Below, piece after piece: positions 27,451 to 37,352 of a stretch of DNA of 64,000 bases (positions within the stretch are counted from its first letter, which is position 1; each line of letters begins with the position of its first letter). Under the pieces are notes generated by a model. The model ran no database searches. It was given only the letters and a program-made list of their open reading frames with translations, and had not been told where the DNA came from. A program made the position numbers and the translations under genes. This DNA comes from Kordiimonas aestuarii (GTDB lineage Bacteria > Pseudomonadota > Alphaproteobacteria > Sphingomonadales > Kordiimonadaceae): positions 538,549-602,548 of the forward strand of contig NZ_JAOBPP010000020.1 of the NCBI RefSeq assembly GCF_025574465.1. The letters run 5' to 3'.

Positions 27451-28917
27451 CTAGCCTTCGTAGTTTTCAGCGACAAAACGATCGAGCAGGCGAACGCCAT
27501 AGCCTGTGCCGCCTTTTTCGGAAAGCGGCAGGTCTTTATCGGACCAAACAGTGCCCGCGATATCGATATGGCACCACGGCACGTCATTAGTGAACCTGCG
27601 CAGAAACTGTGCGGCCGTGATCGACCCCGCAGGTCGACCACCAATGTTCTTCATGTCAGCAACCTGGCAGTCGATCATCTTGTCATAATTCTTGTGCAGA
27701 GGTAGGCGCCAAACCTTGTCACCCGTCTCCAGGCCAGCTTTGCTAAGCTGAGCAGCGATCTCTTCATTGTCTGTAAAGATGCCCGCGTGCTCGTGGCCCA
27801 GCGTAATGATGATAGCACCCGTCAGCGTGGCAAGATCAATCATCATCTTTGGCTTAAAGCGATCTTGTGTGTACCAAAGTGCATCCGCAAGCACGAGACG
27901 ACCTTCTGCATCCGTGTTGAGAATCTCAATCGTCTGGCCGGACATCGAGGTTACCACGTCACCCGGACGCTGGGCATTGCCGTCAGGCATGTTTTCTACA
28001 AGGCCGACAACTGCCACCACGTTGACTTTGGCTTTGCGACCGGCAAGCGCCTTCATCAGCCCGACAACGGTACCGGCTCCGCCCATATCCCATTTCATTT
28101 GTTCCATGCCTTCGCCAGGCTTGAGTGAAATGCCACCCGTGTCGAAGGTCACCCCCTTGCCGACGAAGCTGATCGGTGCATCCCCTTTGCCGCCACCGTT
28201 CCAGGTCATGATGGCAAGCTTGCTTTCGCGAACCGAGCCTTGCCCCACGCCCAAAAGCGCGCCCATGCCGAGCTTGCTCATCTCCGCTTCACCCAGCACT
28301 TCGACGTCGACGCCCAGTTCCTTCAACTCGCCAATGCGGTCAGCAAAACTTTCCGGGTACAGGATATTCGCCGGTTCGGAGATCAGGTCACGTGTGAAGA
28401 AAACACCATCAATAACGGCTTTCCGTGCTTCAAAGGTCTTTGACGCGTCTGATGCGCTGCTCGCAATGCTGACCTTTTTCAGCGTCGGCTTTTTGCTTTC
28501 GGGCTCTTTGGTGCGATATTTGTCAAAGCGGTAGGAGCGCATGAGCGCGCCCTCAGCGATCGACACAACATCGGTGCCATTCGCATCCGCGATGATGGAT
28601 ACCTCGCTGCTGCCGGAGCCAAGAAGCGAAGCCGTGATAGCGGCGCCCGTTTCTAGCCAGTCCTGTGCGGAAAGCTTATCCGATTCACCGACGCCCACCA
28701 GCAACACGCGTTCTGTTGCTAACCCGCTTGGTGCCAGTACCTCAAGCGTCTGGCCGCTGCTTCCATTGAAACGCGACGCGCTGATTGCTTTTGAAATGGC
28801 GCCACCGGTCTGGCTATCGGCCTCAGCCGCGAGCCCGGTAAGCGGCTTGTCTTTTTCCACGAGAAACGCAACGGCGCCCGATTTGGGCAGTTCAAGTGCA
28901 GCAAACGCGATTTGCAT
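27451..28917 (-). CDS. pepA: Leucyl aminopeptidase (PepA, M17)
   Basis: A 488-residue two-zinc aminopeptidase that releases N-terminal residues from peptides; PepA also binds DNA in some bacteria. The metal ligands K254 and D259 lie in GKGVTFDTGG, D277 in KWDMGG, and D336/E338 in the M17 signature NTDAEGRL (334-341). The N-terminal domain (1-165) is normal. A strong AAGGGG precedes the ATG. First gene of the pepA-holC-GNAT unit, divergent from lptD. Confidence 0.96.
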   Translation of the reverse strand: MQIAFAALELPKSGAVAFLVEKDKPLTGLAAEADSQTGGAISKAISASRFNGSSGQTLEVLAPSGLATERVLLVGVGESDKLSAQDWLETGAAITASLLGSGSSEVSIIADANGTDVVSIAEGALMRSYRFDKYRTKEPESKKPTLKKVSIASSASDASKTFEARKAVIDGVFFTRDLISEPANILYPESFADRIGELKELGVDVEVLGEAEMSKLGMGALLGVGQGSVRESKLAIMTWNGGGKGDAPISFVGKGVTFDTGGISLKPGEGMEQMKWDMGGAGTVVGLMKALAGRKAKVNVVAVVGLVENMPDGNAQRPGDVVTSMSGQTIEILNTDAEGRLVLADALWYTQDRFKPKMMIDLATLTGAIIITLGHEHAGIFTDNEEIAAQLSKAGLETGDKVWRLPLHKNYDKMIDCQVADMKNIGGRPAGSITAAQFLRRFTNDVPWCHIDIAGTVWSDKDLPLSEKGGTGYGVRLLDRFVAENYEG

Positions 28918-29168
28918 GGGAACCCCTTTTGTTTTTGATTTTCGCCAGTTCCCGGAAGGCCCTTTGAGGGCGCGGGACCGGCCTCCCTCAACCTAATGCC
29001 TCTTCTCGGGCTTATGTGCAAGTGGTGCTCGTGAAATCGCCACATTTTTACCGGAATAAGCGCCTGAGGTTTATGACGAGTTTTGTGGGAATGGACGATC
29101 ATCATTGCGCCGTTCACGTACAGCCGCTATCAAAGCACAAAATCAATGGTGGGACCGCGTCGGTGCTT

Positions 29169-31403
29169 ATGAGGAAAACTGTTTCAGGAAAGTCGCTTAT
29201 CCTGGCGGGCCTGCTGGCCTCGACGGTCATATTTGCGCCGCCGATCAACGCGCAGGAAGCTGACGAAGCGTCGGCAAATGTTGAACTATCGGCCGACAGC
29301 CTGACATACAACCCGGATACCGGAGAGGTCCGCGCCATCGGGAGGGTATATTTCCAGCGCGATGGGTATGTGCTTGAGGCCGGAGAAGTCGTCTACAATG
29401 AACGCACCGGCACCGCCGAGGCTTTTGGCGCGGTGGAACTGACCACGCCGACCGGCGAGCGTATCCTTGCACCAAAAGTTATCCTGTCCGATGCGCTGCG
29501 CGATGCGTTTGTGGAGGACATCCGCCTCCTGATGACTGACGGCGCTCAAGTTGCGGCGGCCGAAGCGACACGGGATGGTGAGGCAGGCACAACCACACTT
29601 GATCATGCTGTCTACAGCCCGTGCAAGGTTTGCGCAGATGGCAGCGGCAAGGAACCTTTGTGGCAGATCAAGGCTGTCCGCGTTGTCCACGACCGCGAAA
29701 AAAAACGCCTTTATTATAAAAATGCGTCGCTTGAGGTATTTGGTGTGCCCATTTTGTGGACACCCTATTTTTCTCACCCGGACCCCACAGTTGACAGGGC
29801 AAGCGGCCTGCTGCCACTGGATATCCAAACCGGGAAGAACCTGGGTGTTGTCATCGGCGTACCCTACTATCATGTCTTCAATGACAGCCAAGACGCGACA
29901 CTAAAGCCGATTTTCACCACCAAGGAAGGGTTGGTGCTTGCCGGTGAATATCGACACCATCTTGGTTTTGGCCGCTATGAGATGGACGGCAGCGTCACCT
30001 ATACCGACGGTCGTGACGACAATGGCGATCTGACGGGTGAAAAAGAGTTTCGTGGCCACTTCAGTTCAGACGGTTATTTCAGTCACTCCAAGCGTTGGCG
30101 TTCAACTTATCAGGTGAACTGGGCATCGGATGACACTTACCTCCGCCGATATGATCTGTCGGACGCCGATACGCTGGTGAGTGAGTATAACCTCGAAGGG
30201 TTTTATGATCGCTCCTATATTTCCGTGCGGACAGTTGGCTTTCAAGGCCTGCGGGTTGAAGACGTCAGTGGCTTGACGGGTCATGCTTTGCCCTTGATCG
30301 ACGCTGAATATATTCCAAATTTTCAGCCGCTAGGCGGTAGCGTCAGCATCAAAGGGAACGCACTTGCCCTACGCCGTACTGATGGGCTCGATACCCAGCG
30401 TGTCTCGCTATCGGCAAGTTGGCAGCGGCGCTTGATCACGCCAAAAGGCTTCGTGGTGGACCTTGAGGCATACGCGCGCTCGGAAGCGTATAACCTGAGC
30501 GACACTGATCGCCCTGATGATCCTATTTTTTCAGGGACATTTGGCGCGGGTGATGGCAGTGAGTGGCGTAACCTTGTGCGCGCAACCGCAACAGTCACAT
30601 GGCCATTGGTAAAATTCACCGACAGCGGCAGTCACACCGTGGAACCCATTGTCGAAGTAACCGTGTCTCCCCGCCGCGGAACGCCGGACGATATTGTCAA
30701 CGAGGACAGTCGGGCATTTGAACTCAATGACCTGAATTTGTTCTCGGCTGACCGGGCCTCTGGTTACGACCTGTGGGAAGAAGGCAGCCGCGTCACTTAT
30801 GGCATGCAGTGGCGTTATGATGGGCCGTCATGGTCCACCGATGTCATGCTGGGGCAATCCTGGCGCATCACCGGCACCGACACGGTGTTTGCAGACGGAG
30901 CGGGACTTGAGGGGGATCTTTCCAACCTTGTTGGCCGTACGCGCGTTACTTATAAAAATTGGCTCGATTTTGAACACCGCTACCGAGTGGATGAAGAGAC
31001 GCTGGCGGTCAGACGTAACGAACTGATGGTCGCTATGCGGGGTCGTGTGGTCGGTATGCAGGCCGGATATCTGAAGCTTGATCGCGACATGAATATTGTC
31101 ACGCGTGAAGACCGCGAAGAAGTCAGGGCCAGCGCGTATTACAATATCGACGAGAATTGGCGAGTTGATGGTGGTTTCACGCACCGGCTGAGTGGCGCAT
31201 CTGTGCGAACCCTTGATAACTCGTCCGGTGGCACGTTATTGGTGAAGGAAGACGCGGGCGGCGTGAAATACGACGTCGGTGTCTCATATAGCAACGAATG
31301 TATCGAACTGGGCCTGCGCTGGCGCGAAACCTATACCCGCGACCGTGACGTAGAACCCGGCACCTCGATTATGTTCCGGCTAAAATTGAAGAATTTGGGC
31401 TAG
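29169..31403 (+). CDS. lptD: LPS-assembly protein LptD
   Basis: A 744-residue outer-membrane protein placing LPS on the cell surface. Signal peptide 1-28 (cleavage near INA), then the OstA/LptA-like jellyroll (SADSLTYNPDTGEVRAIGRV, then YNERTGTAEAFG), then a C-terminal beta-barrel. Cysteines CKVC sit at the end of the jellyroll and one more near the C-terminus (ECIELGLRW), candidates for the long-range disulfide. An in-frame ATG 96 bases upstream gives a long N-terminus without signal features, so I take 29169. The usual lptF and lptG neighbours are absent. First of a four-gene unit. Confidence 0.94.
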   Translation: MRKTVSGKSLILAGLLASTVIFAPPINAQEADEASANVELSADSLTYNPDTGEVRAIGRVYFQRDGYVLEAGEVVYNERTGTAEAFGAVELTTPTGERILAPKVILSDALRDAFVEDIRLLMTDGAQVAAAEATRDGEAGTTTLDHAVYSPCKVCADGSGKEPLWQIKAVRVVHDREKKRLYYKNASLEVFGVPILWTPYFSHPDPTVDRASGLLPLDIQTGKNLGVVIGVPYYHVFNDSQDATLKPIFTTKEGLVLAGEYRHHLGFGRYEMDGSVTYTDGRDDNGDLTGEKEFRGHFSSDGYFSHSKRWRSTYQVNWASDDTYLRRYDLSDADTLVSEYNLEGFYDRSYISVRTVGFQGLRVEDVSGLTGHALPLIDAEYIPNFQPLGGSVSIKGNALALRRTDGLDTQRVSLSASWQRRLITPKGFVVDLEAYARSEAYNLSDTDRPDDPIFSGTFGAGDGSEWRNLVRATATVTWPLVKFTDSGSHTVEPIVEVTVSPRRGTPDDIVNEDSRAFELNDLNLFSADRASGYDLWEEGSRVTYGMQWRYDGPSWSTDVMLGQSWRITGTDTVFADGAGLEGDLSNLVGRTRVTYKNWLDFEHRYRVDEETLAVRRNELMVAMRGRVVGMQAGYLKLDRDMNIVTREDREEVRASAYYNIDENWRVDGGFTHRLSGASVRTLDNSSGGTLLVKEDAGGVKYDVGVSYSNECIELGLRWRETYTRDRDVEPGTSIMFRLKLKNLG

Positions 31404-31489
31404 TACGGCGCCTAGAAAGCGTCTAAAAGGCTAACCATAATGAGCGCGAAAGCGATCGATTGAAAATATTTGAGATGTAAAGTTTGGGC

Positions 31490-32776
31490 ATGGCGAGACT
31501 AATCGAGAAAACAAAACTTCTGGTACGGAACGGCCTTCTGGGCGCCGGTGTTGCGGCGCTGATTGCGGGGGCGGCCCAAGGCCAGCAAGCCATCAACAGC
31601 ATTGAAGTGCTGGTTAATGATGAGCCAATCTCCAGTTTCGACATTAACCAGCGTCTGCGTCTGGTTATTGCCGTTGCGGGCGGTGTGGAAAGCGAACAGG
31701 AGTTTCTCAAGGTCCGTGAGCAGGTCATTCGTTCCATGGTCGATGAGCGACTGCAATTGCAAGAAGCAAAAACTGTTGACCTGACAATCCCGGATTCAGA
31801 TCTGGAGCAATTTTTTGCCCGTCGTGCGCAGGGCTTGAACCAAACGCCGGAACAGCTTGAAGCGGCGCTTCGCGGCATCGGGTCGAGCAAGCAGACCATG
31901 GTTAACCAGATGGAAGCAGAAATCGCCTGGTCCCAACTGGTCCAGGGGCGTCTTGGTTCATTTGTGAGCGTGTCGGATGAGGAAGTCGAAGCCTATATCA
32001 AGCGCATCTATGACAACCGCGGCAAATTTGAATACCGCCTCGCTGAGATTGTATTGATTGTAGACAGCCCCGAGCAGGAGGCCAGTGTTCGCGCCAACGC
32101 GGAAGAGCTGGTCGAACGGATCAAGCAGGGCGCTTCTTTCCCTGATCTCGCCCAGCAACTTTCCGCGTCCTCTACGGCCGCTGTCGGAGGAGACCTTGGC
32201 TGGATCACCGCCGAAGACATGGATCCAACCTATGCCGATGCAATAAAGGCACTCGCTGTGGGTGATGTATCTGCGCCCATCCGTACACCTGGCGGTTATG
32301 TGATCCTGGCGCAACGGGACCGGCGCCGTATCCTGACCGCCGATCCACTCGACACTCAGTTGACGCTGCGTCAGGTTCATCTGACCGCAGAACAAATGCA
32401 GGACGCCGATGCTGTTGCCAAATTCCGCGCAACGGTAGGAAACTTGCACAATCAGGAAACCAGCTGTGGCGAAGTGGCACAATATGCTGAAGATGCTGGT
32501 GCAGAGGGACGCACGGAAATAGGCAACCTGCGCCTGCGGGACCTTCAGCCGGAGATCCGCAACGTTGTGCAGGATGCCAAGGTCGGCAAAGCCAGCGACG
32601 TCATGACGATGGACGACGGCATGCGGGTGCTTTTCGTGTGCAGCCGAACAGAACCGACGGTGCAGGAACCAAACTTCGACGCGATTTACGACCAGATGGA
32701 GCAACAGCGCCTTTCAATGATGGGCCGCCGCTATCTACGTGACCTGCGCCGGGATGCCATCGTCGACTATCGTTAG
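31490..32776 (+). CDS. surA: Periplasmic chaperone / peptidyl-prolyl isomerase SurA
   Basis: A 428-residue exported chaperone for outer-membrane proteins. Signal peptide about 1-30 (cleavage near AQG), SurA N-terminal helical domain with INSIEVLVNDEPISSFDINQ, then a PpiC-type rotamase (about 178-285: EYRLAEIVLIVD, VGGDLGWITAED). The second rotamase domain (about 300-410) looks degraded, lacking the usual GGDLGW core, which occurs in other SurA proteins. ATG at 31490 is preferred over TTG at 31484. LptD itself is a classical SurA client, in keeping with the lptD-surA order. Confidence 0.92.
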   Translation: MARLIEKTKLLVRNGLLGAGVAALIAGAAQGQQAINSIEVLVNDEPISSFDINQRLRLVIAVAGGVESEQEFLKVREQVIRSMVDERLQLQEAKTVDLTIPDSDLEQFFARRAQGLNQTPEQLEAALRGIGSSKQTMVNQMEAEIAWSQLVQGRLGSFVSVSDEEVEAYIKRIYDNRGKFEYRLAEIVLIVDSPEQEASVRANAEELVERIKQGASFPDLAQQLSASSTAAVGGDLGWITAEDMDPTYADAIKALAVGDVSAPIRTPGGYVILAQRDRRRILTADPLDTQLTLRQVHLTAEQMQDADAVAKFRATVGNLHNQETSCGEVAQYAEDAGAEGRTEIGNLRLRDLQPEIRNVVQDAKVGKASDVMTMDDGMRVLFVCSRTEPTVQEPNFDAIYDQMEQQRLSMMGRRYLRDLRRDAIVDYR

Positions 32777-32785
32777 GCGCCGGAC

Positions 32786-33805
32786 ATGAGCCGGGCAACT
32801 TCCAGTGATATCGGCCCCGCACCACTTGCCGTCACCATGGGAGAGCCCGCCGGTGTCGGGCCGGAACTGATAGCCCGCCTATGGCGAGATCGCAAGGTTC
32901 TCAGGCTTCCACCATTTGTATATGTCGGTTCACCCGACGCACTGTTTGCGGTGGATGCTGACTTGCCGACCGTCCTCTTGGATTCTGTTCACTCAGCCAC
33001 GGACCAATTCAATGATTCCCTGCCGATCGTTGCAGTAGAGAATGCAGAACAGATCACGCCCGGCACACCTACACCTGCCAACGGAGCTTGTGTGGTCGCG
33101 TCAATTGACAAGGCCGTTGACCTTGCCCTCAGCGGTGATGTCAGCGGAATAGTCACTGCGCCCATTCATAAGGCCGGGCTGTATCAGGCCGGTTTCAACG
33201 CGCCAGGCCACACGGAATACCTCGCTAGGTTATGCGGCCTCAACGACAGTGATTCTGTCATGATGCTGGCGACTGATATGCTCAGGGTTATCCCCGTCAC
33301 TATTCACGTGGCACTGAAGGATGTCGCGAAAAACCTTACGGCGGACGCCATTATCCATGCAGGCATGGTTGCCGCGCATGACTTGCGTACACGTTTTGGC
33401 GTGGTTAAGCCGCGTATAGCACTTGCAGGCCTCAACCCCCATGCAGGTGAAGGCGGTACCATGGGCCTCGAAGAAGCCACACATCTCATGCCTGCTGTTT
33501 GGGCGCTACGTGACGCTGGCATTGAGATTACTGATCCGCAACCCGCTGACACATTGTTTCATGCCGATGCCCGCGCCAAATATGACGTGGCTCTCTGCAT
33601 GTATCATGATCAGGCTCTCATCCCGATAAAAACGCTGGATTTCTGGAGCGGTGTGAACGTAACACTGGGCTTGCCGATCATCCGCACCTCTCCTGATCAT
33701 GGTACAGCGCTTCCCCTTGCCGGCACAGGCACCGCACGCACCGATAGCATGCTTGCAGCCATTCGCATGGCAACAAGAATGGCGCATAGCGAGGCACAGG
33801 CATGA
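32786..33805 (+). CDS. pdxA: 4-hydroxythreonine-4-phosphate dehydrogenase (PdxA)
   Basis: A 339-residue enzyme of the DXP-dependent pyridoxal phosphate pathway, NAD- and metal-dependent. [11 protein letters not shown] (18-28), [15 protein letters not shown] (137-151) and NPHAGEGG (217-224). Metal ligands H174 (IHVALKDV), H219 and H274 (MYHDQALIP) are present. It begins nine bases after surA, and its TGA overlaps the rsmA ATG. The surA-pdxA-rsmA order is conserved across proteobacteria. Confidence 0.97.
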   Translation: MSRATSSDIGPAPLAVTMGEPAGVGPELIARLWRDRKVLRLPPFVYVGSPDALFAVDADLPTVLLDSVHSATDQFNDSLPIVAVENAEQITPGTPTPANGACVVASIDKAVDLALSGDVSGIVTAPIHKAGLYQAGFNAPGHTEYLARLCGLNDSDSVMMLATDMLRVIPVTIHVALKDVAKNLTADAIIHAGMVAAHDLRTRFGVVKPRIALAGLNPHAGEGGTMGLEEATHLMPAVWALRDAGIEITDPQPADTLFHADARAKYDVALCMYHDQALIPIKTLDFWSGVNVTLGLPIIRTSPDHGTALPLAGTGTARTDSMLAAIRMATRMAHSEAQA

Positions 33806-34656
33806 GCGATACCTTGCCCCCGCTTCGTGAGGTAATCCGGGAATTTGACCTTCGTGCCAAAAAGTCTTTTGGCCAAAATTTTCTACTTGATCTTAATCTC
33901 ACGCGTAAGATTGCGCGCGTTGCCGGGGACCTCAGCGATAGTATTGTCTATGAAGTTGGCCCGGGGCCCGGTGGCCTGACACGCGGCCTGCTTGCCGAAG
34001 GCGCCAAGCGCGTCGTCGCGGTGGAAATGGATGCACGTTGCTTGCCTGCCCTTGCACAGGTCTCTCTGGCATATGATGCGCGACTGAGCGTATTCCAGGG
34101 CGACGCTCTAGAAGTCAACGAAACCGAATTGCTGGCCCCTCAGGGTGGGGAAAAACTTCGCATCGTCTCTAACCTGCCCTACAACGTTGGTACATTGCTG
34201 CTGATCAAATGGCTCACGCTTGAGGATTGGAAACCATGGTTTTCAAGCCTGACCCTGATGTTTCAGCGCGAAGTGGCCGAACGTATTGTCGCAAAACCGG
34301 GCAGCAAGGCCTACGGCCGCCTGTCGGTGTTGGCCCAGTGGCGAGGCAAGGTCAAAATCGCTGTCAATGTCCCCGCTGCTGCCTTCACTCCGCCGCCAAA
34401 GGTTGCAAGCGCGGTTATTCACTATGAACCCTGTGCACCAATGGATGCTGCGGTGAAGCAGAAGGATCTGGAACTGGTTGTTGAGCGGGCGTTTGGCCAG
34501 CGCCGCAAGATGCTGCGTGCCAGCCTTAAAAGCCTGCCTGTGAATGCCCTTGACCTACTGGCGGAAGCGGGTATCAGGGAAACCAGTCGCGCTGAAGATT
34601 TGAGTGTGGAAGAATTTGTCCGCCTTGCCCGTGTGTATGGGAAAACACGGTCCTAG
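33802..34656 (+). CDS. rsmA: 16S rRNA dimethyladenosine transferase (RsmA/KsgA)
   Basis: A 284-residue SAM-dependent enzyme that dimethylates A1518 and A1519 in the 3' hairpin of 16S rRNA, a late 30S checkpoint. [11 protein letters not shown] (20-30), motif [11 protein letters not shown] (51-60), NLPYNVGT (124-131) and the C-terminal [13 protein letters not shown] are all present. Start overlaps pdxA (ATGA). It ends seven bases before the convergent gmk stop. Loss of this enzyme is known to give kasugamycin resistance. Confidence 0.97.
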   Translation: MSDTLPPLREVIREFDLRAKKSFGQNFLLDLNLTRKIARVAGDLSDSIVYEVGPGPGGLTRGLLAEGAKRVVAVEMDARCLPALAQVSLAYDARLSVFQGDALEVNETELLAPQGGEKLRIVSNLPYNVGTLLLIKWLTLEDWKPWFSSLTLMFQREVAERIVAKPGSKAYGRLSVLAQWRGKVKIAVNVPAAAFTPPPKVASAVIHYEPCAPMDAAVKQKDLELVVERAFGQRRKMLRASLKSLPVNALDLLAEAGIRETSRAEDLSVEEFVRLARVYGKTRS

Positions 34657-34663
34657 GCCCTAC

Positions 34664-35311
34664 CTATTGTCGTTCCGCTTGCAGGTTGCGCACAAACTCT
34701 GACAAGCCGGGCCGGCGTTCCCTGTGCAAGCGCTCAGCGCGGATAATATTTCTCAAGGACTCGAACGTCTCGTCCAGATCATCATTGACCAGAACATAGT
34801 CATACTCAGCCCAATGGCTTATCTCGGCCTCAGCCTGTGCCATACGTTTTCTTATTGTTTCTTCCGTATCTTGCCCGCGTTTCTTTAAGCGATCTTCAAG
34901 TGCTTTCACCGATGGGGGCAGGATGAATATGCGGACAAGGTCAATGGCCCGTGTGCTGGAATCAAGTTGTTGGGCACCCTGCCAGTCGATATCAAAAATG
35001 ACATCACGGCCTTGGCCCAGTGCATCCATTACAGGCCCACGGGGTGTACCGTAACGGTTCTCGAAGACAACAGCGTGTTCCAAAAGCTCATCGCCTTCAA
35101 TCATCTCCTTAAAACGTTCGTGGCTGACGAAAAAATAGTCCTTTCCGTGCTCCTCGCCCGGGCGGGCCTCCCGTGTGGTCGCTGAAACCGACATAACGAT
35201 TTCATCGTCCTCCGCCAACAGGCGTCTTGTCAGTGTGGTTTTGCCCGCACCAGACGGAGACGAGATAACGAGCATAAGCCCGCGGCGAGAATAAACGGAT
35301 TTCACAGTCAT
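34664..35311 (-). CDS. gmk: Guanylate kinase
   Basis: A 215-residue enzyme phosphorylating GMP to GDP. P-loop SSPSGAGKTT (17-26), the GMP-binding ATTREARPGE region (near 45-54) and GKDYFFVS. Length is standard. Last gene of the fabD-to-gmk unit, 20 bases after yicC. With guaA, purM, purN and ndk, the window encodes much of the path from AIR formation to GTP. Confidence 0.96.
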   Translation of the reverse strand: MTVKSVYSRRGLMLVISSPSGAGKTTLTRRLLAEDDEIVMSVSATTREARPGEEHGKDYFFVSHERFKEMIEGDELLEHAVVFENRYGTPRGPVMDALGQGRDVIFDIDWQGAQQLDSSTRAIDLVRIFILPPSVKALEDRLKKRGQDTEETIRKRMAQAEAEISHWAEYDYVLVNDDLDETFESLRNIIRAERLHRERRPGLSEFVRNLQAERQ

Positions 35312-35331
35312 GTGGGCCGGCCTGTTAGCTG

Positions 35332-36219
35332 TTATTCAATATTTTGAACTTGTTCACGGAATTGATCGATCAGTGCCTTAAGGTCTAGGCCGATCTTCGT
35401 CAATGCCGAATCGCCAGATTTCGAACATAAAGTGTTCGCTTCACGGTTAAATTCCTGACAAAGGAAATCCAGCCTTCTCCCCACCGGCTTGTCACTAGCC
35501 AGAAGTTTTCTTGCCTCTGCAACATGACTATCAAGCCGATCCAGTTCTTCCTGCACGTCGGCCTTCACCGCGATAATGGCCACTTCCTGTGCCAGGCGTT
35601 CGTCCGACACCGGCTTGTCAGCGTTTTGCAGGCGTGTGAGCTGAGACAGGAAACGGGACTGCATCGCCTGAACCCGGTCACCCGCAGCATCCCGCGCGGC
35701 GTTCGACAGCTCTTCAATGGCATCCAGTTGCGACTTGAGCACATCGGCCATGCGTGCGCCCTCCCCATCCCGCGCTCTTTTGAGATCGGCGAGGAGAGCA
35801 CCGAGAGACGCTTCAAGCGCAGCCTCAAGACTGTCGCGCTCTTCATCGCCCATTTCCCGCACAGCGATATCCGCCACGCCCTTTATCGAGAGCAAACCGT
35901 CGATGCTGGCCTGCGCAATGCCGCCATGCCCACCATATTTGGCTGCCACCTCGATCAGGGCTTTCAACCGCTCTTCGTTGATCTCAAAAACAGCCTCATC
36001 GCCGTCCCGGGTCACAGAAACATTGATGAATACGGAGCCACGCGCGAGCGCAGCTGTTACTATCTTTTTGATCTGGAGATCAAAACCATCAAGGAAGGCC
36101 GGCAGTTTACACCGTACCTCAAGCCCTTTGTTGTTGACGCTTTTTATTTCCCAGTTCCACCGAAACCCGGCACCTTCCCCTGCACCGCGGGCAAAACCGG
36201 TCATGCTGCTGAGCGGCAT
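35332..36219 (-). CDS. YicC family endoribonuclease
   Basis: A 295-residue YicC protein. N-terminal MTGFARG with SVNNKGLEVRCKLP, C-terminal DUF1732 block with VKADVQEELDRLDSHV and GRRLDFLCQEFNREANTL. YicC members have been reported as metal-dependent RNases; the precise cellular role is unclear. ATG at 36219 has a GGAGGG site seven bases upstream; the frame continues further upstream without conserved sequence. It lies between mltG and gmk, the same order as in many alphaproteobacteria. Confidence 0.9.
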   Translation of the reverse strand: MPLSSMTGFARGAGEGAGFRWNWEIKSVNNKGLEVRCKLPAFLDGFDLQIKKIVTAALARGSVFINVSVTRDGDEAVFEINEERLKALIEVAAKYGGHGGIAQASIDGLLSIKGVADIAVREMGDEERDSLEAALEASLGALLADLKRARDGEGARMADVLKSQLDAIEELSNAARDAAGDRVQAMQSRFLSQLTRLQNADKPVSDERLAQEVAIIAVKADVQEELDRLDSHVAEARKLLASDKPVGRRLDFLCQEFNREANTLCSKSGDSALTKIGLDLKALIDQFREQVQNIE

Positions 36220-36302
36220 AGACACTCCCTCCAAAAACCTTCGAGCCAGCACTATAGGGGAGATAAACCGGAAACGGCACCCACTATTCCTGACCAAATG
36301 GT

Positions 36303-37289
36303 CTAAGGGCGGGATTTTCGCTCAAACTGACGCCAACGTGCCACATTGCGGTTATGATCTTCCAGGCTGGTGGCAAACGCATGGCCACCGGTGCCGTCTG
36401 CGACAAAATATAGGTAGGGAACGTCTGCAGGATTAAGAACCGCTGCAATAGACTGCCGCCCGGGGTTGGCAATGGGGGTGGGAGGCAGACCAGCAACGCG
36501 ATAGGTGTTATAAGGTGTTGTCGCGTTTAGATCCGCACGACTGATAGGGCGGCCAAGCGCTATGCCTCCCGTGATGCCGTAGATCACCGTTGGGTCGGAC
36601 TGGAGGCGCATACCTTTCCTGAGCCGGTTCACGAAGACGGCGGCGACCATAGCTCTTTCTTCGGCAACGGCTGTCTCTTTCTCAACGATCGATGCCAAGG
36701 TAAGCGCCTCATCAATTGTATCAAATGGCAGTCCCGGCGCACGATTGTCCCACAGTTTAGCAATCAGTTCGGCTTGCTTGCCGGTCATGCGCTTGAGGAT
36801 ACTGGTCGCCTGGTCGCCACGTTCGTAGAAATATGTATCTGGTAAAAGCGTTCCCTCGCCCGGTGCGACAAGCCCCTTGGTGTCCAGCCCAAAACTCTGT
36901 CGCAACAGTACCTCAACCTCTTTTGAACTCAGGCCTTCGGGAATCGCAACACGACGAAAGTAACGCTCTCCTTGCCTGATCTTGTCAAAAACATCCCTCA
37001 AGGACATGCTGGGCCCAAGCTCGTATTCACCCGCTTGAAGACTTCGTTCCATCCCCAGCAGTTGAGCGGCAAGCATGAAGTGCCACCGTGTACTGACAAG
37101 CCCTTTTTCCTGCGCAAGGTAACTGGTACGCAAAAGCCCCGAACCGCGTTCAATATAGAAATATTGCGTGTCGTTTGTTGGCAGTTCGCGGCTGAGAATA
37201 TGCCGCATGATGCCTGCACCCGTGCCGCCAACAATCACGACAGCAGCAAGCACAACAACGGCCATAAATAAAAACCGGCTTCGGATCAT
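36303..37289 (-). CDS. mltG: Endolytic murein transglycosylase MltG
   Basis: A 328-residue inner-membrane lytic transglycosylase that cuts nascent glycan strands and may set their length. One transmembrane helix (about 7-26), a LysM-like region, then the YceG catalytic domain with ASIVEKETAV (199-208, holding the catalytic glutamate), MRLQSDPTVIYGI and YNTYRVAGLPPTPIANPG. Part of the fabF-mltG-yicC-gmk run. Start at 37289 has only a weak ribosome-binding site. Confidence 0.95.
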   Translation of the reverse strand: MIRSRFLFMAVVVLAAVVIVGGTGAGIMRHILSRELPTNDTQYFYIERGSGLLRTSYLAQEKGLVSTRWHFMLAAQLLGMERSLQAGEYELGPSMSLRDVFDKIRQGERYFRRVAIPEGLSSKEVEVLLRQSFGLDTKGLVAPGEGTLLPDTYFYERGDQATSILKRMTGKQAELIAKLWDNRAPGLPFDTIDEALTLASIVEKETAVAEERAMVAAVFVNRLRKGMRLQSDPTVIYGITGGIALGRPISRADLNATTPYNTYRVAGLPPTPIANPGRQSIAAVLNPADVPYLYFVADGTGGHAFATSLEDHNRNVARWRQFERKSRP

Positions 37290-37352
37290 GACGTTAGCCT
37301 AACAGCCACTGCGTCAACACCAAAGCCGGTCTTTTTATTTCTATCGCGATTA

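Noticed and set aside
27767..28534. Open frame (255 codons) on the plus strand opposite pepA
   Set aside because: Serine- and proline-rich shadow of pepA without start signals or domain.
31958..32704. Open frame (248 codons) on the minus strand opposite surA
   Set aside because: Shadow of surA, which has clear domains and a signal peptide.
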